Positions 10,125 to 23,487 of a stretch of 64,000 bases of DNA are shown one piece after another (position 1 is the stretch's first letter; each line of letters opens with the position of its first letter). Under the pieces are notes generated by a model that did not search any database, was not told the DNA's origin, and saw nothing but the letters and a program-made list of their open reading frames with translations. Source of the stretch: Tetrahymena elliotti 4EA (lineage: Eukaryota; Ciliophora; Oligohymenophorea; Hymenostomatida; Tetrahymenidae). The stretch is taken from positions 1,392,771 to 1,456,770 of the forward strand of contig JH720295.1 of NCBI GenBank assembly GCA_000231825.2, given 5' to 3'. The translations under genes and the position numbers were made by a program.

Positions 10125-13100
10125 ATGAATTCATATAGCAATAAGCTGTAGAACTACTCTTCTCAGACTGCTCTTCATAAGAGGTATTAATCTCCTAATT
10201 CCACTAGCTCCAACAACTATTTCCTCTCAGCAAATAGTAAGCAAAGCCAATCTAAGAGTTCAGGGCAAAATAATTTTTAGGGTTAATAGTAATAAGTAAG
10301 CAATTCTTCAGCACATCATGGATAGGGTTAAGTTTAAAATAGCTAAAGTGGCTAATAGTCTCATTTGATGATAAACTCTATGAATTCACCATCATCTTCC
10401 TTGCAAAATCAATAGCAAAGCATGTAAGGACTGTAAGGTTATAGCAATGCTCATAATATCAACAATAATCACGGTAATAACATACAATAGTAAGCAGTTT
10501 AATTATACACCAACTAGGCCTCTTCTGCATAGTATAGTTAGTAATAATAGCAATCATAGCAAATATAGTCTTCAAACTAAGGAGGCTCTTTGAATGGCCA
10601 TTAAAATATTCATCAAAGCAAACCAAGCTCTGCCTAGAAACAAAATTCAAGCAGCTTGACTAATAACTAAAATCAATCTTCTACCTCCTCTTATTCAAAT
10701 ATCCAATCAAGATTAAAGCAAACAAAACACAAATCCCAGAATAATTTCACCAACACAAGCAACAGCTTTAATTAGTCTTCTTCAATTCCATTTGGATCTA
10801 CAGGTAATAACCATTAATCTAGTCTCAGTCATAATTAGTATGGAGCTGCAGCTATAACTTCTTCTTCTTTAACGAGTTAAAATAAAATAGGAGACAAGCA
10901 CAAACAGATGTTAATTTAATCCTAGTAGTTTAGACACAGCACAAATTCAGCTTTACTAAGAGATAGTGATTTAAAGCAAAACTCTTCAAGCATTAATGCC
11001 CCCTATATTCCCAGTTCTGCAAGAGTTAAAACAGATTATTCTATTGATCGTAAAGGAACTGCAGATGTTCTTTTGAGTAATTCCAATTTTTAAAATAGTA
11101 GCAAATAAACTATATCTACAAATCAATACCATAGCAACAACAATACAAGTGCAAATGGAATCTCAAATCTTTACAATTAAACAATGGCAGCTGCTCAAAG
11201 TAATTTAAATCACACCAATTAATAAAACCCTACTTAAGCATCAGCTTAAGTTTAATCAAACTAGTATTTAGATAATTACAACAGCCAAAATAACTTCTAA
11301 CAGTAACAATAAAGCTCACAACTGCAACAATAACAGCAACTTTAACAAAATTCTTAAAATTTAAATAATTACAGAATGATTTTGAAGAAGCACAAATCTC
11401 AACAAATTAGCGAAATATTAAAAACAGACCCAAATGTTGGTGATTATCATGCTAATTTAACTGTTTTTGTTCATTACAAAGGAAAAAGAATAGGTCCTAT
11501 CAGTTTAAATGCAATAGGTAGAAACATAGAATGGTTAACTAAACAGCTTATTAATGAAATTCTAATGTATGAATAAATTTAAATGCCCACAAATAGAGAT
11601 AGTAATAATGAATCAATTGACAATGAAAATATTCTCCATTTTCAATCTTATTAGCACAGAAATATCTCTTTATCCTATTATTTAACTCTTCCAGAAAGAC
11701 CTTTAGATCCTCTTTTTAATAAATCTTTAATTCTTGAACCTTTCTATGGAGAAACATCAGTCCAAAATAGTGCCTCATCTTCATTTAATCCATCAATACT
11801 TGCTTACCAATCAACTTCTTAAACCGATAAAAGCAATTAACCATACCAAGTCTCTTTAAAAGATTTCCATTTCATTAAATGTGTAGGTATGGGAGGATTC
11901 TCACGTGTTTATTTAGTTCAAAAAAAAGATAATGGAAAAATGTATGCATTAAAGCTGATAGAAAAAAAATTTATATTGACAAATAAAAAAGAATAAATTG
12001 TTTAAAATGAAAGAAATATTATGACCATGATGTAAGGTCATCCTTTCCTTTTACAGCTAGATTATGCTTTTGAATCTAAAAACTACATCGCTTTTGCTAT
12101 GGAGTATTGCGCAGGAGGAGAAATGTAATTTAAAAAAATAAAAAATCTTTTTTTCATATTTCAAGATTCAATCATGCATGCAACATAAATTTTCTTTATC
12201 AAAAGAGCAAAGCAGTGATTATTTTTAGAATAATATTTTTTTTTTTATGTAAATCTTAAATAAAAATTGAAAGATGGGTTCATAAATTTTTAGAAATGAA
12301 TGAAATACATTGATAAAATAAAATTTTTAGATTCAATTTTTTAACTATTTTTATTTAAAATAAAAGGTTCTATCACTTAAGGAAAATTAAAAAAATGACT
12401 GAGGAACAGGCTAGATTTTATTTTATTGAAATATGTTTGGGAATAGATTATCTTCATGATAGACACATCATCTACAGAGACATCAAACCTGAAAACATTC
12501 TTCTTGATATAGATGGTCATATCAGAATAGGAGATTTTGGTTTATCAAAGCCAGATATGGATGACAATGAATTTGCATACTCTTTTTGTGGTTCTCCAGA
12601 ATATATGGCACCCGAAATGCTTTTGAAGGTTGGACATGCTTACCCAGTAGATCACTACACTCTTGGAGCTCTTTTATATGAGTTAGTCACAGGGTAATAT
12701 TAAATTTATTTAAATCATAATATTTTTGAATAACAAAAATCTTTTTAATTAGACTGCCTCCATTTTATTCTCAAATCACTGAAGAAATCTATAAAAGCAT
12801 TTTGAGCGAAGATTTAACTTTCCCAGATCATGTAAATCTTTCTTCTGATCTTAAGAATTTGTTGAGAGGTTTATTAACTAAGCATCCTCTTTAGAGACTT
12901 GGGTAGAATATGGGAACAAAAGAAATTTTAAGCCATCCTTGGTGCAGAAAAATAAATTTGGCTGATATAATTTACAAGAAAATAGAGCCTCCTGTAAAGA
13001 TCGATGTTATGGGTTTTAATTTTGATGAAGAGGAATTTTCGAAAGGTGAAAATGAGTTCAAACAAAAGTTAATGGTTAGTTATTATTCAAACAACGATTT

Positions 13101-15267
13101 CGATCCAATTTTTGAGAATTTTTATTATGAATCTCCATCTGTTTAGCAAGCTCAAAAGATCAGATAAGAATAATAGATAAAAAACAAGCTCCAAATCTAA
13201 TAACAGGGTTCAAGTAAACCAACTAATATCCCAGCAACTGGATCATTTTAGCAAAAAGGTAACAACAGTAATAATAATAACAACAGCAACAACATCTAGC
13301 AAGAAAAATAGAAATAAGATATGAGCTTAACTTAGAGTCAATCGTTACGTATTTCACATCAAAATATTCCAACTTCAAAAGAAATAGTAAGTGGACTTAG
13401 TGTAAATAATTAATAGAAGAATATTAATAATATAATTCACGATTAGAATCAATCAGAAAATCCAAATAGTTTGATGAAAAAAAATTAAGGGTTATTACAG
13501 TCTTAATAGTTTTCTCAAGGAAATTCTTTGTTAAACTCTATGTCTTCTCCAAATTCAAAGATGATATAATCTCATTAATTTAACAAAGCAAGTCATTCTA
13601 AAAATGAAAGTATTTAAGATTCATAATAATAATAATAACAATAGCAACAGCCTTTACATTAAGGAAATGGGTAAAAAATGCAATCAAATACTGACAGGAC
13701 AAGCAATATTTCTCAAACTCAATTTGATCAAAAGGAGAATAAAAACAGTTTAAAAGATGTCATGCAAAAATCTTTAACCTAAACTGATGAGCAATTTACA
13801 AACAAAAAAGGAAAAGATGATAAATAAAACTTTTTACAAATAAACAAGCAATTAGTTAATGAAAAGAGTTAATCAAGCAATTTAACCAGCAATCACAATG
13901 GTCCTCTTTAAAATTATTTATCACCCTCAAATAATAGCAATTAATTATAATAATAACTCTAAACTCCAATGACATCTTCATAAATCATCCAAACCCTACA
14001 TGGTAAGAATTCAAAGTCTCTATAAATCAAATAAAAAATTTTAGCCACTTAAAATTAACACCAACAAGCTCAACCTGTATCTTCAAATGGAAATATTTTA
14101 AACCATGTCAAGAACAGTGTTTCTCTTTCTTCAATGCAAACATAGCAATCAAATTTAGCCAGCAACTTAAAAAATATGAATTAGCCAAGTAAAATCTAAA
14201 CGAATAATTATTTCCTCTAAAGTAGTGGATTAGGTCAATAAACAATTAATAGCAATAACAATAACAGTGGTATAAATAATGTTTCATTAAATGTGGTTGG
14301 TAATGCTTTAAGTGAAAATACTTTAAATGTAAACAATTAAAATAGTTAAATAGAAGCTAACAAGAATGGTTAAAATCAAACAAGCTATTTAGTGTAATAG
14401 CTTTAATAATAACCAAAAAGATAGTAATAAAACTAACACTCACTCAACACTAATTAGCATTTAAATTCTATTTCTTCTGCTTTAAGAGTAAAAACAGAGG
14501 AAAGAGACAAAACCTTTGAAGATTATGACAATATTTAAGTTTACACTTAGCCATCTTAATCACATTAATCCTCTGTAGTCAAAAAACTATCATCGCCTCA
14601 CTAACAAGGACGTTCATCATTTAATTTCTCATCAAGCAGCGTTTCCCAAACCACAGCAGCATCTAACTAAAAGAAAACTTTCACTTACAATCCTGCATAA
14701 CACTAAAAGTCAGTTACTGAAAAGACTTCGAATTCTTACACGTCATCAGGAATAAATAGCACTAATATTCCAGCAAGTGTTTAATCCTAATCAAATTACA
14801 ATACATTAAATGCAAACAATAATTAATAATAACTTAATTCATCTAACAATTACTTCCTTCAAACTAACAACATATCAACAGGAAATGGAAACATTAATTA
14901 GTCTAGTCTAAATAACTAAAATAATAGTCTAAATAATTAGAGTTACAATTTGAATAATAATAGCAATATCATTCAAAGCTCTAATTTATCATACTCCAAC
15001 AATCCAGTTCATTCAATTCTAAGTAACTATGGCGGATTCTTCAGTAGCAGAAACAGTCAAAACACTCAAGCAGGCAACTAAAAGTAACAACAATAACAAG
15101 TCGGCCAAAAAAATAATTAATACTCTCAATTATCATAAAGAAACATGATTTCTCCTAAATCCTAAACACCTGCCTAAAGCAAAAATAATCAAATAGGATT
15201 GGGAATCGTTAATAATAATGGATAAGGATCTACCTCCAAAATATACAACCCACTTGGATATTTTTGA
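10125..15267 (+). CDS. AGC-family Ser/Thr protein kinase with long N/Q/S-rich arms
   Basis: 1613 residues from exons 10125-12124, 12367-12693 and 12753-15267 (both introns phase 2). The kinase domain spans about residues 580-880: glycine loop [12 protein letters not shown], catalytic lysine in [10 protein letters not shown], catalytic loop [12 protein letters not shown], metal motif GDFGLS, activation segment [11 protein letters not shown], then [20 protein letters not shown]. An AGC-type tail follows ([20 protein letters not shown] to about residue 905). The order fits the PKA/S6K/SGK-like group. All residues needed for catalysis are visible. The flanking 570 and 700 residues are low-complexity N, Q and S, with mixed CAA/TAA/TAG runs; one ordered-looking island around residues 420-480 contains [19 protein letters not shown]. 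The second intron falls inside VTG-LPPF. Probably a cytosolic signalling kinase; its target is unknown. Confidence 0.92.
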
Positions 15268-17256
15268 AATACAAAATAGAATATTTTTAGTGAGAAAAAG
15301 TATATATATCAGTGAAAAAAAAGAAGATTGATTATGTGTGTTATTGACAAATCTATTATTTAAAGAACACAAACTATTTTATAAATTATCAGCTATAAAT
15401 ATTATAATTAAAAAATTTTTAAATGAATGAAAGAAAACCTAATTAAAGCTATCTATTTATTAGAAAAGTATATAATAAAAAAGAACAAAAGAATGAATCA
15501 ATAGACAAAATAAGTCAGTAAATATGTTTAAATGTATACATATTTATAAATTTGTATTTCTTATAAAATCACACTCTTTTTGTCACTCAAAATTAATCTA
15601 TTTGTTTTACTTTGTTTTATTTTTTATTTGAGATAATAAATATTTTCAAGTATAATAAATTTCAGTCAAGTATTTATTGTTTGATTTTTGATAATGAGTT
15701 TATTAAATTGTAAAAATTTTAAAACAGATACTTTAATTAATTAAAATTTTATCTGTAAATCAAGTGGATTTTAGTTTTTATTATATTTATGCTTAAGACA
15801 AATTAGACAATCAAATGAATTTTATTCGAATTAAATAATTTATAAAAGTTCTTGCGAATTTGTATAGTATTATACAAAAATAAATTATTTGAGAAATTTA
15901 TCTCGCCAATTTAAATTTTTGTTTCAGTTTGAGAAACTTCCGAAAGTTTTGAAAATTTATTTTCAATGGGAAATAATTAAATGAATAAATAAATAAAGAT
16001 ATTGATAAATGAAAGAAGGAATTACAGGTATGAATCAATATTATTCAGTAAAAAGATAAATTTTGAGATAAAGAAATAATTAATTACAAACAGGAATTTA
16101 TTTTGAAAAAGGAATTATTAAATAAAAGAGAAAGCAAAAAGAGAGAAAAAAAGAAAGGAAAGAAGGAGGGAGGGAGAGGAAGGAAAGAAAGAAAGAAGAG
16201 ATAGATAGATAGGTATGGAGAGGTATTTAGAGACTAAAAGAATTGGAAGAAGAGAGAAGGTGGTAAAGGTTAATTTGTTATTTAGTTTAGCAGAAGAATA
16301 CTAATTATTGTTTTAAGAAAGAAATATTACTTTTTTTTGAGATATTAATTAATTAAATTTTAAATGTAACATGGAAAAAAACAAATGAAAGTGATAAGGT
16401 AAAGAAAATATTAATCAACTTTCTAGTCTATTGAAAGGCATAATTTTAAATGATTGTAATTAATTAATTATATTTATATTTAATTCAACTCAAATTCCAA
16501 TACAAACAAGCAAGCTAATCAAAACAAAAAATCAGACTAAAAACCTTTAATAAAGGTCAAAAAAACTTTTACCATTTTCTATTCACAAAATACATTTTGT
16601 GAAATATTTTTATCAATCTATCATAAACTCATCCAATTTAACTGCTAAAACCCTACTTTTATCTATTAATATTTATTAATACCCTCTTGCACTCTCATCA
16701 CCTCCATAATATTTAATCAATTAACCTCCCTTTTCAGAAAAAACTGACCTCAATCCCAAAAATTAGAGCTACCACCTTTGCGGAAAATACTTACTTCTTG
16801 TGGAAGTAGACACTTTGAAAACTTAATGTCTTAAATAAGCAATATCCTTGCTGAAAAGTAACTAATTTATCTTTATTTTATTGAGCAAAAAAACAAAAAA
16901 TTTTTGATAATATTTGCAAGCTCTTTTTTTAGTATTGATTCATACAGATTTATAAAAATTGACTTTATTATTTAGATTATATATTCAATTGAATATTGAC
17001 CAAAAAGCATAGCTTGCTCAATCTTTTAATTTAATTTATTTATTTATTAGTTGATTAATTGATTGTTATCATAGAATAAAATTGATTTGTGCTCAATTTT
17101 TTTTACATTTTAAAGAATATTTTAGAACGAAATCACACTTTAAAAAATAGGTTGGGCTTTTCAAATAACATAAAATAGCAATAAACATTAAATAGCTAAC
17201 AAATTTAACTGAGCGAGTCCATTACAATTAACTGCAAAAAACAAAATTAACATTTT
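15268..17256. other. Intergenic, with a purine tract
   Basis: 2 kb between two + strand genes. No supported gene. The notable feature is the homopurine tract listed separately; the rest is AT-rich, with short CT-rich runs around 16680-16760 that do not stay open. Confidence 0.55.
16136..16201 (+). repeat. 66-nt homopurine tract
   Basis: Every base on the + strand from 16136 to 16201 is A or G, with GAAA, GGAA and GGGA motifs and a partly mirror-like arrangement around AAGGAGGGAGGGAGAGGAAGG; a short GATA repeat follows. It stands out in a T-rich intergenic background. Confidence 0.9.
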
Positions 17257-20200
17257 ATGACTGATTTCTCAGATCCTAACCAGCTGGTTATTTAATCTAA
17301 TAAATACATACTTGAGAAAAATTATTCCGAAATTAACTTCAGTACTATTAAATCTACAGCAATTTACATGTAAAAATTATTAATTCTATTGAATCTGCAA
17401 AAACTAACTAATACATTCTCTAAAGCGATGAAAACAGTATCCTTGATGTCATGTTTTGGAGCCATCATTTCTCCAAGCTTCCCAATCTCAGAAATCTCTC
17501 TCTCAGTATTGTAGAGTAAAAATAAATAATTAATTAATTAACAAATTAATTTACTTGATTGAAAATAACTAATATTTGTTTGATCTTATTCAAATTAAAT
17601 GAAATTAACTAATCACATCAATCTTTTTTATTAAGCTGGGTACGATTTCATTATAAAAAAGAAATTATTAGAAATAATTCGTATGTAAAAATCTTAATTC
17701 ATTAATGAGATAGATATTAATAACAAACATTCAAAAAGAATAAACAAAAAACAAAGAAAGAAAATAAATAAATAGAGTTTGTTCATTTATCTAATTAGTA
17801 CACTGATAGAAACAATTTAACTAGTCTACTTTAATATTCTAAAATTATTCATTATGGATGGAAACTATTTGAAAATAAAAAATTTATCTGTATTTAAATA
17901 CAACTAACCCCAAATAAAAGCTTCTTTAGAATAAATAAATAATTATATTGATATTGCTCAGTATTTAAGCAATATATTGTTAATTTAAATGCGCAAATTA
18001 TCTTACTATTAAATATTTTAAAGAACTTCAAAGATGAAAATTTTAGTTGTAAAATTTTTAAATCTTTCAAAAAAAGAGTCTAAAAAATGAGCTACCAAAT
18101 AGTGTATTTTTAAAATAAGGCTCTAATTTTTAGAAATAAAGTGCCAAAATATTTATTTTATATACATTTCCAACTGTAACATGGAATTCACTCAATTAAT
18201 AATTTCGAATTTTAATAAAATTGCAAGAACAAAAACCAAATTTATTTGCTTTTGAAGAGAGGATATAAATTTCAAAAAAGAGACCTCTTGCTTAAATCTG
18301 TATAAAATAATCATTACTAAAAAAGTATTAACAATTTTGATAAATTGGATATTTTAGCGAAAAGATAGAGTTTTAAGTTTTATAAATATCTAGTAATTGA
18401 GAAATACTTCTTATAAATAAATGAGTTTACTCAAAAGAATGAAAATGAATGAATGAGTTGAGGTTTTTGATAAATCTTAAATAATAAACTAACTAATAAA
18501 GATAGATTCAATTTATATCGAGATTTATTACTTTTATATTTAAATCATCAATTAAGTATTATCAAATCATAGAGATCACAAGAGATGCAAAACATTTTTA
18601 AATAAATAATAAGAAAAATATGATTAAATAAATATTATTTTTAAATCATTGAATAAAAAATTGAGCCTGTTTGAAAATAACTAGTTAATTAATTAATTGA
18701 TTAATATTTTATGAGTCGCTTATTAAGCAAAGGAAATTTTTGATAAGCAAATATTATTTTTAAACCTTGAATTAATTAAGAAATATATCAGAAGTAAATA
18801 AAGAAATCGTATTAATAAGCATAATTATTCTCATCATTCAAAATCATATTTTTTGCTAATTATTTGAAGCTTTTTAAATATATTATTATTAACTAATTAC
18901 ATTATTAATAGGCTTCCTAGAGAAGAGAATTATGATTTCTTTTTGAATTAAAATTAACTCCATTCCCTTGAAATTATCAAGTTCGCTAAGTCTCTTTCAC
19001 ATCTCTCTAATTTATAATCATTCCAGATTTCGTTTGAGTAATTTTACCCTTTTGTTTTCTCTCATAATATTAACTATTTCTACTTAAAGAAACATTGTTG
19101 TTACTACAGCTATTTGGTAGAGTTTCTGGGACTCCATTCGTCATCTCACTCAACTTAAGATTTTCGCACTCTCTTTGACTAATGTTTAGTACTTATTTCT
19201 TCTTTTATTTTATTATTTTAGATATTTTTCTTTCTTTTTATTTTCTATTTTCATTTATTTTGGCTTAACTAATTCTTTCTTTTACCTATCAAAAGCTGCT
19301 TGTAAAAAAAACAACTTCATCCTATTGCAAATTCCGTCTCCAATTTATAAAATCTGGAATCTTTGTATATTAACTTGAAGAACTTAGGAAACAACTTTAA
19401 TCCCATTTTAGGGTGCTTTTCATAACTTGCTTACATAAAAAACTTCAATATATCAATCATAGAGTAATTTTTAAACACTTTATCAATGATTAACAATCAT
19501 AGTTGGAATAAAATTATCTTAATAATTAAAAAAAATCAAAGAGAAGTTTGTTTATAAAAAAAATATTGAATAATTTTAGAATCTCAAAAAATATGAATAG
19601 AATTTTAAAATTGAAACAATAAAATATTTAGAAAAAATTAAAAGTATTTTTGAAGAAAACTCTTTATTTCTTTGTTGAGAAGAAATAACAAGAAGATATT
19701 ATTTTTAAATCATATGGAAATGATTAGTATAATTAAATTTAACTATTTAAGAAATAGTTAAAAATATCACAGATGATACATTATTTTATAATACAAAATG
19801 TTTTTTTATAACTTTCTTCTTAATTAAATTTAGATTCCAACAAATGTGAAATATATCTATCTTTCTTTATCAAAAATAATTTGGAATAATTTATTAAATG
19901 TAGTATTAAATTAAAAACTTTTGATAATAAAAGCTAAGAATTTTCTTTGGACAAGAATTTAGGTGATTTAATATTTAGGATGAAGGAACTTGAAAGCCTA
20001 AAAGTATATTTAGATTTAAAGATTTCTAGTGAGTCTTTAGAATACCTTGGAAATGTAATAGGAAAACAAAACGGGTTAAGATTTTTAAATTTATAAATCG
20101 GGTATGAAAATACAGAGCTAAATATGAAAAACTCTTTGTATTTTTTCAAAGAAATAAATAAAATCAGTTTCCTAGAATACTTTGATTTCAATATCTTCCA

Positions 20201-20489
20201 ATATAAATAAGAACTAGGAGAACATATTGATGATGACGATGATGATGAAAATAGTAATTAGAATACAGATACTTCCTAGCTTCTTTAGACTTCTAATGAC
20301 ATAGAAGAAATGAAGAAAGATAAACAATAAGCTCTTTCATTCACTCAGTCATTAGCTAATCTTGTTAAATAAAAACTCATTGTAAACAAAAAAGTGAAAA
20401 ACATGATATACAAACAAAACCAATCTCAAATATACAGAAAAGAAATCATCAGCGAGTCTTCCTTAATTTCTTGCTTAGAAAAACTATGA
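17257..20489 (+). CDS. Leucine-rich-repeat protein, six exons, all introns phase 2
   Basis: 383 residues from exons 17257-17369, 17426-17515, 18912-19037, 19090-19188, 19296-19463 and 19934-20489. Each junction is phase 2 and the frame holds to TGA. Exons carry LRR units: HFSKLPNLRNLSLSI, LSHLSNLQSFQISF, SIRHLTQLKIFALSLT, SVSNLQNLESLYINLKNLG, MKELESLKVYLDLKI, KQNGLRFLNLQIG. An acidic stretch (EHIDDDDDDENSNQ) follows, then a basic, Lys-rich tail. Small introns have clear branch sites (CTAACTAAT in the first and fourth). The second intron is 1396 nt, far longer than the others, so additional exons could hide there; I found none that was convincing. No signal peptide. Same broad class as the LRR gene at 6990 but not an obvious copy. 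Function unknown; a scaffold or interaction role is inferred. Confidence 0.75.
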
Positions 20490-21073
20490 ACTTTTACTAA
20501 TTAAAAATGTATTTCAAAGCTTAAAAACTCAGTAAAAAATAAATAAATTAATTAATTAATTAAAACAATATAAAAAGAATTAAGTATGAGCATGAAAGAC
20601 TTCTCTATTTAATCTAAACATGTGAAATATTAATTTACTCTTAATAAATAAATTAAAATTCATTTTAATAATAATAACAAATATCCATATATAAAAATAA
20701 GAACATTTGAAACTAAATCCCCACAATAAATAACTATAATTAATAAATAAATAAACAACTACCTACCAACTTAATAACATAACATTAGTAATTTTAAATA
20801 TTAAAATAAATTAATATAATAATATGAACTAAATTAAATTAATTCAAAAATCTTAATATAATATATAAATTTTGATATTGTAATCATTTTAATTTGTCTG
20901 TATTTGCTTAATCTCTTTTTATTATAAGTTTGAGAAAGTATTTATTTATATGATCTATTTATTTAATTCATATTGTAGATATTTTAATTAACAGATAGAC
21001 GTAAATTAATATTCCTTTATTTATTTAAAATCAATTATTTTATATTATTATTTATAAACAAAACTTTCCCTTC
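20490..21073. other. Intergenic, nothing recognised
   Basis: AT-rich spacer between same-strand genes, with TAAT/AATT repeats around 20540 and no supported open frame. Confidence 0.55.
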
Positions 21074-21900
21074 ATGAAATAATCATCAAACTTAGCTCAA
21101 AACTACAAGACAGATTTTCAAATTTTAAAAGAACATCATAAGTGATTTAAATTTATGCTTTCTATTCAACAAATATTTTATTTTATTAACAAATTATTTT
21201 AGATTCCTCAGAGATGAAGAGAAAGATAGTCAAATATAATATAATAATCCTAGTCAAGAGCAATATGGTGAAATTTTAGCAAAAAAATACTATGAAAAGC
21301 TTTACAAAGAATATGCTATTATAGACTTATCTAGATACGAAACAGGATAGTAATTAATAGAATTTTACATAGAATTGTTATTTATAATTTTATTTATTCT
21401 TTAAAAGGATTGGAATGAGATGGTAAACAAAAGAAGAAGTTGTTATTGGAAAAGGTATTATAATATGCTCAAATAAGAAATGTGGAAATACTTAGAATTT
21501 GGATAGCTATGAAGTTAATTTTGCTTACATTGAAGATAATGAAAAAAAGAATGCTTTAGTAAAAGTGCGAGTTTGCTAGGAGTGCATGATAAAACTAAAT
21601 TATAAAGTAAATGTTTATTCTAATTTATCAATTCACTAAATCTTTATCTATTTTTTACCAAAGAAATAGCATTAAAAAGTAGAAGATAAAAATTTTGAGC
21701 TAGAAAGACAGTAATAAAAAAGTAATTTAAATGAAGAATAAACTAGTGATTCAGAAGAAATTCATGACTTAGAACAAAAAACGTAGAATGATAAAAAACA
21801 AAAGAAACTTGAAAAAGACCAGTCTAATATTCAAAAAAAAATTAAAAAAGATAAAAAAAAGAAGAAACACCACAAACACTCTAAAAAAAGCATTGAATGA
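21074..21900 (+). CDS. FRA10AC1 homologue, nuclear protein
   Basis: 216 residues from exons 21074-21141, 21203-21349, 21408-21606 and 21664-21900 (phases 2, 2, 0). The conserved core is unmistakable: FLRDEEKDSQ, KKYYEKLYKEYAIIDLSRYE, IGMRWQTKEEVVIGKG, CSNKKCGN, SYEVNFAYIEDNEKKNALVK and VRVCQECMIKLNY. Four cysteines in two pairs (C-x4-C and C-x2-C) flank the core and look like a zinc ribbon. The C-terminal 78 residues are charged and end in a basic KKKKKHHKHSKKS run, a likely nuclear localisation signal. FRA10AC1 is a conserved eukaryotic nuclear protein tied to spliceosomes in human work. The protein is shorter than the 315-residue human one, mainly in the tail. Family call is strong; role is taken from homologues. 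Confidence 0.92.
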
Positions 21901-22809
21901 ATTTTTATATTTATAATCTATTTATTATTATTTGTTTGTTTCTCTTAAACAAATTTTAAAACAGTTTATTTAATTCAATTCATTTTTTAAAATAAAGTTC
22001 TCAAATATTTTACAACAATGCTTTTTTATTCACCAAAAAGCATCTATTCTTTAAAAAACTACTAGCTGACTTATTTATGTAAAGAATAATTTCGCTAAAC
22101 TATATTCTTTCATCAAAAATAATTAAAAATAAATGGAGGATAAAAAAATTTGCAAATTCAATTAAGAAATTTGTTTTTAAAGTGGAAAATTTTTAAAAAA
22201 TGTTTCTTCCAAAAAAAATAAATTTATTCATTAAAAAATTTTGGTAAATATTGCAAAACAATTTAAATACAGCTTTTTATTTAATAAGATAAGATAATAT
22301 GTTGTATGTTTTTTTAGGCTAGAAAAAATAAATTTTAAAAATATAAAAATCTAAACGAGTTTAATAAATAAATAAATATATTTTTCGATTGAAGATCTAT
22401 TTTATTAAAATTTAAAATAAAGAATTAAAATTAATTTTATTTTTAATTTTGAGGCTTGAAAAAGAAATTAAAACTTTATATTTTACTTAAAAATTAAAAA
22501 ATAATAACTATTTAAGTTTTATTTGAGAATAAAAATCTAAAAATAATTATTTTTGATAAGATTCTATGTGAGATATAAACATACATCTAGAATCTTTAAT
22601 TCTAGTTAATTTGTAAAACAATTAAATATCTAAAGTTTCTATTAAAGCTTCTACATTTTTTTTTTTGATAACTTATTTAATGATTAGAAAACTATTTAGA
22701 TGCTGATTATTTGTTTCAAATATATAATTTTTTAAAATTTTTAAAAATTAATTAAAATACTCAATCCATAGAAGCATTTATTTATTAGATATTTAGATAC
22801 ATTTATTAA
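21901..22809. other. Intergenic, nothing recognised
   Basis: 0.9 kb of AT-rich spacer between same-strand genes. A T-rich stretch at 22656-22670 and many A/T homopolymers; no supported gene. Confidence 0.55.
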
Positions 22810-23487
22810 ATGTAAGCAAGTGACGTTTTAGGTTTAAGAGAATTAATTATGGGTGATGATGCAGACAACATCGAAGAATAAATGGTTTAGAACCCGAACC
22901 CTGGTTCAGTTTTGAAACCATCTGCTATTGGAGGAGGAGATGATAAAAAATAATTGGCAAAACCTCATGCTAAAATAGAAATTAAGTAGGGTGAAAAGAA
23001 TTTTACATCCAACCAAGCATAATTCATAGAAAATGAAAAGAAAAAATTAAATTAGGAAGGTTAAAAGGGAGTTGTAGTGCAAGAAGAGAAACCTAAAAAG
23101 AAAGAGTATACTAAAAATGATATTTGGGTTGATGATGAAGTTAAAGATCTTCCAGTTTTACAAAACGATTCAAGAAAAAGACCAGAAATTGAAACTATGT
23201 TTAAATAAAAAGTTGGAACTGAAGATGTTTATTTTGGCATGAATAATATGGACCCAACATCTACTAAATGCTAGGAGCTATTAGTTAAAATTTTTATGCC
23301 AAACACAAGATTCAAAGAAGTTTAATTGGACATTAATTCAACAGCTATGGTTGTTCAATCTCCCGATTTCTATGTACATCATATTTTCCCTTACCCTGTA
23401 AAAGATAAAGATGGTAAGGCATAGTGGATTACTGATAAATGCATTTTACAATTAACTTTACCTATCGTTCGTGAAGAACTTTACTGA
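22810..23487 (+). CDS. DNAAF6: Dynein axonemal assembly factor 6 (PIH1D3/Twister type)
   Basis: Single exon, 225 residues, MQASDVLGLRELIMGDDADN to VREELY then TGA. DNAAF6 is a cytosolic HSP90 co-chaperone needed to pre-assemble ciliary dynein arms. Diagnostic segments are KPHAKIEIK, the block RKRPEIETMFKQKVGTEDVY with FGMNN after it, and CQELLVKIFMPNTRFKEVQL leading to a CS-like beta-sandwich that ends ILQLTLPIVREELY. The VGTEDVYFG motif is characteristic of this family. The first 100 residues are acidic and disordered, with a Lys/Glu-rich part (VVVQEEKPKKKEYTKNDIWV). Length is close to the human protein (about 214). Presence fits a motile-ciliated cell. Glutamines are encoded mostly by TAA/TAG. 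Confidence 0.92.
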
